Source: JAXDLW01 sp050998755 (GTDB taxonomy: Bacteria > Chloroflexota > Dormibacteria > DASZGP01). Taken from it: 30,263 nt of DNA. The stretch lies in NCBI GenBank assembly GCA_050998755.1, contig JBPCPW010000065.1:1-30263 (forward strand), in the 5' to 3' direction. This document shows, piece after piece, positions 15,423 through 21,934 of this stretch. The notes beneath the pieces are model-generated. The model did no database searches. It was not told where the DNA came from and worked only from the letters and a program-made list of their open reading frames with translations. The translations under genes and the position numbers were made by a program. Each line of letters starts with the position of its first letter. Within the stretch, counting starts at the first letter, position 1.

Positions 15423-16321
15423 CGCGCGCCATTCGCGCTCTCACACCGGGGGTGATTGCGCTACTGACGGTGATCGCAGCGCCATCGGCCTGGCAACTCC
15501 CAGCCGCGCTGACCCCACTCTGCGCCGACGCTTCTGACGCCCACCACGCGAGCGTGGTGGTGACGCATCTCTCCGGCGCCTACCCGTCCCCGGTGCGGAC
15601 CTGCGTCGCCTTCTCGGAAGGCACCATAAGCGGCGGAGACCTGCTTCGCCGGAGCGGGGTGGAGGCCGGTTTCAGCGGGGCATACGGAGACCAGGGGAGC
15701 GCCGTCTGCCAGGTGGACAACGAGCCCGCCAGCTACCCGCCCAACTGTCTGGACAGCGGCCGGCCGTACTGGTCGGTGTGGACGCGGTCGTCGCAGAATG
15801 GGTGGCAATACTCACGCGTCGGCGTTGACGCGATCACCATCCACGACGGCGACTCCGAGGGATTCCGTCTCGTCGACGCCAACCACCAGGGGCAGCCCGA
15901 CTCGCCCGGCGGGGTCTGTCCCCCACCGCGCTCCCCCGCACCAGCCTCTCCTCCCGCCCCACCATCTCCCCCCGCCCCAGCGCCGACCCCAGGCGTTGCC
16001 GCGCCACCACGTCCCGACGGCCCGGGCGGCTCCGGCGCAGGGACTGCAGTCCCCGGGCTCGGCGGCACCAACACCAACGGCACCAGCGGTGGGATGTCCC
16101 CGCAGGCCGCCGGTCCTGCACAGGACACCAGCCCTGCCACGGCGTCCCCCGCGTCATCGGCACCTGGCGGTACAGCGGCAGCTCGGGCCGCACCACCGCC
16201 CGGACGGATCCCCGCCGGCGCCCCGAAGTCAAACGCGGCGTTGCTGGTCGCTGCCGGCACAGCGTTGCTGCTGATCGGCCTGCTGGTGATGCAGGTGCTG
16301 CCGTCCCGCGGGTCTCGATGA
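15398..16321 (+). CDS. Secreted, membrane-anchored DUF4430-like (transcobalamin beta-domain-like) protein
   Basis: The product is about 307 residues: a signal peptide (about 1-35, VIALLTVIAAPSAW), one small domain (about 50-165), a long Pro/Ala/Thr/Gly-rich stalk (about 170-270) and a C-terminal membrane segment (ALLVAAGTALLLIGLLVMQV). The domain follows the pattern of the C-terminal beta-domain of transcobalamin/intrinsic factor (DUF4430): GGDLLRRSGVEAGFSG, a VCQVDNEP strand, RPYWSVWTR, a Gly-containing turn and HDGDSEGFRLV. Four cysteines may form two disulfides. The start is uncertain: GTG at 15398 or 15395, both overlapping the previous gene. Its stop overlaps the ecfT start (ATGA). The likely role is to close over cobalamin held by the alpha/alpha protein. 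Confidence 0.75.
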   Translation: MLERTSTLTRAIRALTPGVIALLTVIAAPSAWQLPAALTPLCADASDAHHASVVVTHLSGAYPSPVRTCVAFSEGTISGGDLLRRSGVEAGFSGAYGDQGSAVCQVDNEPASYPPNCLDSGRPYWSVWTRSSQNGWQYSRVGVDAITIHDGDSEGFRLVDANHQGQPDSPGGVCPPPRSPAPASPPAPPSPPAPAPTPGVAAPPRPDGPGGSGAGTAVPGLGGTNTNGTSGGMSPQAAGPAQDTSPATASPASSAPGGTAAARAAPPPGRIPAGAPKSNAALLVAAGTALLLIGLLVMQVLPSRGSR

Positions 16322-17139
16322 ACCCCAGGGCGGTCGCGGCCTGGGTCGCGGCGTGCCTGGCCATCGTTCTACTGGTCAACAACCCGGTTTATCGCGGCCT
16401 GGTTGCGCTGGTGGCGATCAACCTCCTGGTCGCCCATCGTCGGCCGGGCCTGTCTCTGCGGCCGCTGCTGTTACTGCTCCTGGGATTCACCGCCCTGACC
16501 ATCTTGTACAACCCCTTGCTGAGCCACGCCGGCGCCCATCCCCTTGCCCACATTCCCCGCGAGCTGCCGGGAATCGGCGGAGCGATAACCGTGGAGTCGA
16601 TCGCCTATGGCGCGTCGGCTGCCGTCGGGCTGGTGGCGGCAGCGCTGGTCACCACGCCGCTGTTCATGGTCCTGGACCCCACGGACATCGTCGAGGTGCT
16701 GCCCGACCGGCTGCGCGGGACGGGGACCGCCTTGGCGGCGGCGCTGAACCTGCTGCCGGCGGTCGCGACGAGCTTCCAGCGGGTCCGCGAGAGCGAGCGC
16801 CTGCGCGGTTCACCGCGCCGGGGCCCGGCCGCGCTGGTGGGGCTGGTGGTCCCGGTGACGCTGAGCACGCTGGAGTCATCGATCACCCTGGCCGAGGCCA
16901 TGGAGGCCCGGGCCTACGGGTCCGGGCCGCGCACCCGCTACCCCGGGCCGCGCGCCAACCGCGCCGACGTCATCGCCGCGACTACCGCAATCGCCGGGGC
17001 CGCGGTGATGCTGGCGCTGCGCCTGACCGGGACCGACCTCGACTGGTACCCATTTCCGGTACTGACCGTGCCCTTTGTCGCCTGGCCCGCGCTGGCAGCC
17101 TGCGCGTTCCCCGCCGTCGCCCTGCTGGCATGGGCGTGA
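16318..17139 (+). CDS. ecfT: ECF transporter transmembrane component EcfT (CbiQ family)
   Basis: EcfT couples the ATPases to the substrate-binding S component in energy-coupling-factor vitamin importers. The 273 residues comprise hydrophobic segments near 10-40, 48-65, 92-118, 170-185, 215-235 and 250-270, with a cytoplasmic loop between. The loop carries the two coupling helices typical of the family: ESERLRG (158-164) and EARAYG (196-201), equivalent to the Ala-Arg-Gly motifs. The ATG at 16318 overlaps the previous stop by 4 bases, and the ATPase start lies within its last codons. The co-transcription with a cobalamin riboswitch and no cobalt-pathway genes argues for cobalamin rather than cobalt transport. 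Confidence 0.93.
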   Translation: MNPRAVAAWVAACLAIVLLVNNPVYRGLVALVAINLLVAHRRPGLSLRPLLLLLLGFTALTILYNPLLSHAGAHPLAHIPRELPGIGGAITVESIAYGASAAVGLVAAALVTTPLFMVLDPTDIVEVLPDRLRGTGTALAAALNLLPAVATSFQRVRESERLRGSPRRGPAALVGLVVPVTLSTLESSITLAEAMEARAYGSGPRTRYPGPRANRADVIAATTAIAGAAVMLALRLTGTDLDWYPFPVLTVPFVAWPALAACAFPAVALLAWA

Positions 17140-18668
17140 ACGCACGGTTGGAAGGGGTCGACTACTCCTATCCCGCGAGCGCCCGCCCGGCACTGTCCGA
17201 CGTCACCCTGGAGCTCGGTCAAGGGTTGACGGCGATCGCCGGGCCGTCGGGTGGCGGGAAGTCCACCCTGCTGCGGCTGTTCAACGGCCTGGTTCCACAA
17301 TTCCATGGCGGCCGGATCTCTGGTGCGGTTGAGGTCCTGGGCCTGGATGCCCTGAGGACACCAACCGCCGAGCTGGCGCGTCAGGTCGGTTTTGTATTCC
17401 AGGATCCCGAGGCGCAGTTCGTGCGCGCCTCGGTGGTCAGGGAGGTGGCATTCGCCCTCGAGAATGTCGGCACGCCGCCGGCGGCCATCCGGGATGCCGT
17501 TGACTGGGCCCTGGGGGCTGCGGGCATCGAGCACCTGGCCGGGCGCTCGGTGGCGCAGCTCTCGGGAGGCGAGCGTCAGCGGGTCGCGGTCGCCTCGGGC
17601 CTCGCCCTTCGGCCCCGGCTCCTGGTGCTCGACGAGCCGACCTCCCAGCTCGACCCCGCCGGCGCGGCCGCGCTGTGGTTGACGGTGCGCGGGCTCTGTG
17701 ACCAGGGTATCGCCGTGGTCGCCTCGGAGCACCGTCTGGAAAACCTGCTGGAGCACGCCGACGTGGTGGGTGTCGTCGAGAGGGGCGTGCTGCGCGCGCC
17801 AGGACGCCTGGATGGCCTGGCCGAGGGTCTGCCCGACCCCCCGGCGGTGGTTGAGCTGGCCCGCGCCCTGGGCTGGCCGAATGTTGCCGAGGGACCGGCG
17901 GACGCCAGCCGCCGCAACCAACTGCGGCGAGTGCCGCCGGCCCCGCGCACCTCGGTCACCGGCGAGCCCGCCTGGACGATTCAAGACGCGGTCGTCCACG
18001 TGGCGTCAGCCCCCGTCCTGCGCCAGGTGACGGCAACCGGGTTCGCCGGCGAGATCTGCGCGGTCATGGGGCCCAACGGGAGTGGAAAGACCACGCTGTT
18101 GCGGACCATTGCCGGGCTGCAGCGGCTGGCGGCCGGGCGTTCGTGGCGCCGGGCGGGGCGGGTCGCCTATCTCCCCCAGGACCCCGGTTCGCTGCTGCAC
18201 CGGCGGTCGGTTGCGGAGGAGGTCTCGCACACGTTGCGTCGCAGCCACAGTGATGAGGCTCCGGGGCGGATGCTTGACGCTCTGGGCATCGCCCCTCTCG
18301 CAGACCGGTACCCCGGTGACCTCAGCAGTGGGCAGCGCCAGCGCGCCGCATTGGCGGTGATCCTCGCCGGGGGACCGCGGCTGGTCCTGCTGGACGAGCC
18401 CACCCGAGGCATGGACCGGTTCTCACGCGGTGCGCTGACCGAGTTGCTGCGGGAGATGGCCGCCGACGGGGCGTCGGTGGTTGTGGCCACCCACGACCCC
18501 GACCTGGCCGCAGCGGTCGCCGACCGCGTCCTGGTTGTAGACGCCGGCGGGATCGTGGACGCCGGGCACCCCCGCAGGGCCCTGTCTGGCGATTCCCCGT
18601 ACGCCACCGGCGTCGGCCGCCTCTACCCGGGCGCGGTCACGGTCGAGGAGGCCCTCGCTTGTCTCTGA
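17130..18668 (+). CDS. Fused double ECF ATPase (EcfA-EcfA')
   Basis: One 512-residue chain carries both nucleotide-binding domains of an ECF importer. Domain 1 (about 5-235) has Walker A GPSGGGKS (38-45), the Q-loop FQDPEAQF (90-97), signature LSGGE (144-148), Walker B LLVLDEP (164-170) and the switch His in SEHRLE. Domain 2 (about 285-505) has GPNGSGKT (314-321), LPQDPGS (348-354), signature LSSGQ (398-402), LVLLDEP (418-424) and ATHDPD. All core motifs are present, so both sites look competent. The start is ATG at 17130 (or GTG at 17136, GTGA overlap with ecfT); the open frame upstream is a shadow of ecfT. The stop overlaps the S-component start region. Confidence 0.94.
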   Translation: MGVNARLEGVDYSYPASARPALSDVTLELGQGLTAIAGPSGGGKSTLLRLFNGLVPQFHGGRISGAVEVLGLDALRTPTAELARQVGFVFQDPEAQFVRASVVREVAFALENVGTPPAAIRDAVDWALGAAGIEHLAGRSVAQLSGGERQRVAVASGLALRPRLLVLDEPTSQLDPAGAAALWLTVRGLCDQGIAVVASEHRLENLLEHADVVGVVERGVLRAPGRLDGLAEGLPDPPAVVELARALGWPNVAEGPADASRRNQLRRVPPAPRTSVTGEPAWTIQDAVVHVASAPVLRQVTATGFAGEICAVMGPNGSGKTTLLRTIAGLQRLAAGRSWRRAGRVAYLPQDPGSLLHRRSVAEEVSHTLRRSHSDEAPGRMLDALGIAPLADRYPGDLSSGQRQRAALAVILAGGPRLVLLDEPTRGMDRFSRGALTELLREMAADGASVVVATHDPDLAAAVADRVLVVDAGGIVDAGHPRRALSGDSPYATGVGRLYPGAVTVEEALACL

Positions 18669-19423
18669 GGTTGTGGGGCGTGAGCGCTGCCGGCCTGGCG
18701 TTGTTTGTGCTGCCCTTCACCGGCATACAGTCGGGCGGCTACCTGCCGTTGCTGGGCATCAGTGTTGCGGCCGTGCTGGTGTTCGCCGTGATGGAGTCGG
18801 CGGCCCGGAGCCTCGACAGCCGGCGGCTCGCGCTACTCGCCGCAATCGCGGCCATCGATGCCGGTTTGCGTTTGTCGCTGGTCGGCGGCATCGCCGGCTT
18901 CAGCCCGGTCTTTTTCCTGATCCTCTGCGCAGGCTACGTCTTTGGACCCTCATTCGGATTCCTGACCGGCACGACGTGTCTCCTGGCGTCGGCGGTCGCG
19001 ACCGGCGGGATCGGTCCCTGGCTGCCCTACGAGATGTTTGCCGCCGGGTGGGTCGGGACGCTGGCCGGCCTGGCCCGCCCCCGGCTGCCTCGCGCCCCGC
19101 GCCGGCGAGACCTGCTGATACTGGGAGCGGTCGGCCTGGTTACCGGCTTCGCTTATGGGGCCGCGACGGATGTCTTCGACTGGGCCACCTACTACCGCGG
19201 CGTCCCCGACCTCGGTTGGACGGCAGGGATCGGCCCACTGGCAGCGCTCGCCCGCTTCGGTCGCTTCTACTTGGTGACGTCGCTGGCCTGGGACAGTTTC
19301 CGCGCCGCCGGCAACGTGGTCATGGTGGCCTTCCTGGGGCCCCCGATCCTCCTGGCGCTGACCCGGTTCCGGGACCGCTTCACGGTGTCTATCGGGCCGG
19401 TCTCAGCGTCTGCGCCCACCTGA
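18659..19423 (+). CDS. ECF transporter substrate-binding (S) component, probably for cobalamin
   Basis: The product (254 residues from TTG 18659; 247 from GTG 18680) is an integral membrane protein with about six hydrophobic segments. FFLILCAGYVFGPSFGFLTG (about residues 82-101) is the GPxxGFLxG-type signature of ECF S components, followed by WLPYEMFAAGWVGTLAGL, also typical. S components bind the vitamin and topple in the membrane to deliver it. The specificity is inferred from the riboswitch and the intrinsic-factor-like genes, not from binding residues. It is the last gene of the operon; its end overlaps the 3' end of the opposite-strand 36-codon gene by 35 bases. The start is uncertain because it overlaps the ATPase. 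Confidence 0.88.
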   Translation: MSLRLWGVSAAGLALFVLPFTGIQSGGYLPLLGISVAAVLVFAVMESAARSLDSRRLALLAAIAAIDAGLRLSLVGGIAGFSPVFFLILCAGYVFGPSFGFLTGTTCLLASAVATGGIGPWLPYEMFAAGWVGTLAGLARPRLPRAPRRRDLLILGAVGLVTGFAYGAATDVFDWATYYRGVPDLGWTAGIGPLAALARFGRFYLVTSLAWDSFRAAGNVVMVAFLGPPILLALTRFRDRFTVSIGPVSASAPT

Positions 19424-19499
19424 CGCCGGCATAGGCCCCACAGGTCAAGACCAACGCGCCAAAACAGGTCAACGCAAAGGCGACCTCCTCCAAGCGCAT
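19389..19499 (-). CDS. 36-residue single-membrane-segment protein
   Basis: This short frame starts with ATG at 19499, sharing one base with the TGA of the YndJ-like gene, and has GAGGTG about 8 bases upstream. The 36 residues begin MRLEEVAFALTCFGALVL, with one predicted membrane helix (about 8-27) and a short basic tail ending in RPAR. It is the last gene of the TetR-led membrane operon and overlaps the end of the ECF S gene by 35 bases, tail to tail. The start/stop coupling and hydrophobic pattern support coding; the function is unknown, perhaps a small subunit of the YndJ-like protein. Confidence 0.6.
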   Translation of the reverse strand: MRLEEVAFALTCFGALVLTCGAYAGVRWAQTLRPAR

Positions 19500-20380
19500 C
19501 AGGGTCGCACCTCGGTGATCGCGGATCGAACGGCCCCTTCCGAGCGCTGAAACAACAACCACCCAGCCAGTCCGCACAAGCAGAACACCAGCGCATTCAC
19601 GGTTCCGTGGACGGCGGCCATGCCATCGATGCTCAGCGCGGGGATGGGGACCAACTTCGCCAGCGTGTAGTCCACTGCCAGCGGCATGGGGAGGAACACG
19701 GACGCGGCCGACAGGCGCACCAGCCACACCGCCGGGGTACCTCCCATGGTCCGTGAGAGCAGCAGCGTCACGGTCGCCAGGACCATCACGGAGCCAGCGA
19801 TCAGGGCCACGCCCACGACCTGCAATGGCCCTGAGGCGAGCGTGAACCCGGCGGCGGTTATGGGCGACCCCACCACCAGCGCGGCGGCAGCCAGGCTCGC
19901 GACAAACCGCTTCCGAGAGTCCACCCGGCCGGCCAGGATCACCTGCTGGGCGAGCGCCGCCGCAGCCAGGCCGGTGTAGTGAAAATGAACCGCGGTCAGC
20001 AGGACGATCACTCCCGGGAAATTGAGCGGGCGAAGCCCCAACCTGCTGATGACCAACCACGACGCACCGACGCTGAGGTACCCAAGACCGGCGGCCGCCA
20101 CGATCGAAGCCGGCCGGCGGAACCCCCCGCCGAGGAACTCCACCAGGCCGCCCACGCTCGCGGGGACGCACACGGCTAGCCAGATTGCCGCCAGCGCCCC
20201 GGCCAACGCCCCCGGCGCGACGACCAGCGAAGCCACTGCTGCCAGCGCACCCACAGGCTGAGCGACGACTGAAAACCGCACCAGCCGGCGGGCGGTGGGA
20301 CCCTCGAGGGTGATGAGGCGCAGAGCGAGCGGCACGACCGCGACCGGCGCCAGGGCAAGCAGGACCGTGATAACCGTCAT
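19499..20380 (-). CDS. YndJ-family integral membrane protein
   Basis: The 293-residue protein has about eight or nine hydrophobic segments and the YndJ-type motif VHFHYTGLAAAALAQQ (about residues 113-128), with the His-x-His pair in a membrane-proximal region. YndJ (named from Bacillus subtilis) has no established function. The start is ATG at 20380, which overlaps the stop of the 122-residue gene (ATGA); a longer frame upstream is a shadow of that gene. It is downstream of tetR and two paralogous small membrane proteins and upstream of a 36-residue membrane protein, suggesting a membrane complex under TetR control. Confidence 0.8.
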   Translation of the reverse strand: MTVITVLLALAPVAVVPLALRLITLEGPTARRLVRFSVVAQPVGALAAVASLVVAPGALAGALAAIWLAVCVPASVGGLVEFLGGGFRRPASIVAAAGLGYLSVGASWLVISRLGLRPLNFPGVIVLLTAVHFHYTGLAAAALAQQVILAGRVDSRKRFVASLAAAALVVGSPITAAGFTLASGPLQVVGVALIAGSVMVLATVTLLLSRTMGGTPAVWLVRLSAASVFLPMPLAVDYTLAKLVPIPALSIDGMAAVHGTVNALVFCLCGLAGWLLFQRSEGAVRSAITEVRP

Positions 20381-20745
20381 CTCCGAGCGCCCGGCAGGAC
20401 CACAGGAGGTGGAGCGACCCCGGCCGCCATGCGCGCCGTGAACCCGAGCACAATTGCCGTCATCACGCCTACTGAGATGACAAGGCCGGCGCCCGTCCCC
20501 CGGAGGACGGCGAGGGCGAGGGCGAACGCTCCGCGCCCGGACAGCGAGACCGCGACCAGGCCGCAGAGCAGGGGCCCGGCGAGCATCGCGGCATCCATCA
20601 CCCGGACCCAGAAGTCGCCGCGGTGCCGGGCTCCACATAGCTCTGCCAGCGCTGCTGCAAGGTGCGGGTGGAGCACGACAAGCACCCAGATTGGGAGGGC
20701 GATCGATACCAGTCCGGCAAACACGGGCAACATCACCTCGGTCAC
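20377..20745 (-). CDS. Small membrane protein, paralogue of the neighbouring upstream gene
   Basis: The 122 residues hold about four hydrophobic segments. Its motif PHLAAALAELCG...RGDFW (about residues 27-46) matches PHLDRLLREVCG...RAGFW of the upstream 138-residue protein in spacing and flanking residues, so the two are tandem paralogues. The start is GTG at 20745, overlapping the upstream stop by 4 bases (GTGA); the stop overlaps the YndJ-family start. The C-terminus is short and Pro-rich. I have seen similar unnamed membrane proteins but do not know a function. Confidence 0.8.
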   Translation of the reverse strand: MTEVMLPVFAGLVSIALPIWVLVVLHPHLAAALAELCGARHRGDFWVRVMDAAMLAGPLLCGLVAVSLSGRGAFALALAVLRGTGAGLVISVGVMTAIVLGFTARMAAGVAPPPVVLPGARR

Positions 20746-21158
20746 GGCTGGCCCGCCGTCGGCGGCGGAGGCAGTGGCGCGTAGGGATTGAGGCGCGCGG
20801 GTTGGGCTGGATCCAAGCGCCGTTCGAACCGGCGGATCGCGCTGACGAGCACGCCGGCGACCACCATCATGCTCGCCAGCAACCCGACCAGTTCGGCACG
20901 CAGCTGCCCCACCAGGGCGAAGAACAGGTCGCGCGCGGACGGGTCACCTTCAGGGTAGACAACGAGCGTCGAAAAGAGAAACGTGACCAAGCCGATGGTG
21001 ACCAGGGAGGTCACCGCCCAGAAACCGGCGCGAGCCTCGCTTCCGCAGACCTCCCGCAGCAACCGGTCGAGGTGAGGTCTGAGGACCATGATCAGCCAGC
21101 CGGCCAGGGCCGCCGCCAGCGTCATTCCACCGACGAACACGAGCACCGTTGTCATCAC
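20742..21158 (-). CDS. Small membrane protein with conserved PHL...CG...FW motif
   Basis: The 138-residue protein has an N-terminal membrane helix (about 3-26), the motif PHLDRLLREVCGSEARAGFW (about 28-47), two or three further membrane helices to about residue 108, and a cytoplasmic Pro-rich tail (LNPYAPLPPPP). It is a paralogue of the next gene. The start is GTG at 21158, or ATG at 21155, either way overlapping the tetR stop, so it is translationally coupled to the regulator. The invariant Cys-Gly and Phe-Trp positions shared by both copies suggest structural or cofactor importance. No known function. Confidence 0.8.
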   Translation of the reverse strand: MMTTVLVFVGGMTLAAALAGWLIMVLRPHLDRLLREVCGSEARAGFWAVTSLVTIGLVTFLFSTLVVYPEGDPSARDLFFALVGQLRAELVGLLASMMVVAGVLVSAIRRFERRLDPAQPARLNPYAPLPPPPTAGQP

Positions 21159-21817
21159 GCAACACCTCCATCACCTTTGGTTTCATCCACCCCGCTGAAC
21201 AGCGGAGCCATCAACTGGGCCATCTGCAGGCCGGACTCGAACAGGGGGTCGAACCTTGTCCTGTCGCCGTCCAGGTGGGTCAGGGTCTCCATTCCCATGT
21301 ACAGAGCGATCACCGCCTGGGCCAGTTCTCGCTCGCCCAGCATCGGCCCGAACGGCGACCGCGTGAGGAAGCCGCCGATGATCTCCTCTGCGTAGGTCAC
21401 CCACTCCTCCATCCGCCGTATCACCTGCGGACCCAGGGTGGGCTCGGCGAGAACCGCGGCGATGACCTCCACCAGCACTGTGGTGTGTCCCGCATCCATG
21501 TCCTCGCGGTAGAGCCGGAAGGCGACCTGCGCGAACTCGGAAATATCGCTGACCCCGTCCAGCGCCTCGCGGTAGCGCGTCATCCGCTCGCCGCTGACCC
21601 GGTCGACGCAGGCCAGCATGAGGTCGTTGATGCTGCCGAAGTGGTAGTAGATGAGCGCCTGGTTGAACCCCCCGGCTCGGGCGATCGCCCGGGCGGTGGT
21701 CCCGGCATAACCGACGCTGCGCAGGGTATCCACCGCCGCGGTCACGATGCGGTCCGGGGTTCCCTCTCCAGGGGTGTCCGTCCCCCGCTGGCTCCGCGCT
21801 GCTTTCCTCGGCGTCAC
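21155..21817 (-). CDS. TetR-family transcriptional regulator
   Basis: The 220-residue regulator has an N-terminal TetR helix-turn-helix (about residues 20-66: DRIVTAAVDTLRSVGYAGTTARAIARAGG, then IYYHFGSINDLM) and a helical ligand-binding domain. I start it at GTG 21817 because GAGGAGG lies 9 bases upstream; the open frame extends to 22090, but that part is antisense to the P450 gene. It is first in an operon with four membrane-protein genes and divergent from a cytochrome P450, with repeated TTGAGC sequences between them. Autoregulation and control of the P450 are the likely arrangement; the ligand is unknown. Confidence 0.93.
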   Translation of the reverse strand: MTPRKAARSQRGTDTPGEGTPDRIVTAAVDTLRSVGYAGTTARAIARAGGFNQALIYYHFGSINDLMLACVDRVSGERMTRYREALDGVSDISEFAQVAFRLYREDMDAGHTTVLVEVIAAVLAEPTLGPQVIRRMEEWVTYAEEIIGGFLTRSPFGPMLGERELAQAVIALYMGMETLTHLDGDRTRFDPLFESGLQMAQLMAPLFSGVDETKGDGGVA

Positions 21818-21834
21818 GTGAATCTGCCTCCTCT

Positions 21835-21876
21835 TTGAGCATTTGTTTTGAGCGTACGTTTCAAGCGCTCGCTCAA
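21835..21876. promoter_or_regulatory. Probable TetR operator region between tetR and P450 gene
   Basis: TTGAGC occurs at 21835-21840 and TTGAGCG at 21848-21854 on the plus strand, with the inverse CGCTCAA at 21870-21876. The last site extends to CAAGCGCTCGCTCAA, an imperfect compact palindrome. TetR proteins bind such inverted repeats, and the region lies just upstream of the tetR ribosome site. Confidence 0.5.
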
Positions 21877-21897
21877 TCGTAATTTGCCGGGTACGGC

Positions 21898-21926
21898 CTG
21901 TCAAGGGGCGTGGGGTGCGATAGCGT
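21898..21926 (+). promoter_or_regulatory. Probable P450 promoter
   Basis: CTGTCA (21898-21903, 4 of 6 to TTGACA) and TAGCGT (21921-21926) are separated by 17 bases. The start ATG at 21935 follows only 8 bases after the -10 and no Shine-Dalgarno is seen, so the mRNA is probably leaderless or nearly so. Confidence 0.45.
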
Positions 21927-21934
21927 CTGCACCG

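Noticed and set aside
15900..16060. Possible tandem DNA repeat
   Set aside because: The C-rich repetition encodes the proline-rich stalk of the DUF4430-like protein and has no exact repeat unit.
16353..17129. Upstream extension of the double ATPase frame
   Set aside because: This part overlaps ecfT in another frame and reads as Arg/Gly/Pro-rich shadow. The ATPase homology begins just after ATG 17130.
16318..19423. Cobalt or nickel ECF transporter (CbiMNQO)
   Set aside because: EcfT resembles CbiQ, but there is no CbiM or CbiN, the S component has the vitamin-type GPxxGFLxG signature, and two cobalamin-binding-like surface proteins are co-transcribed.
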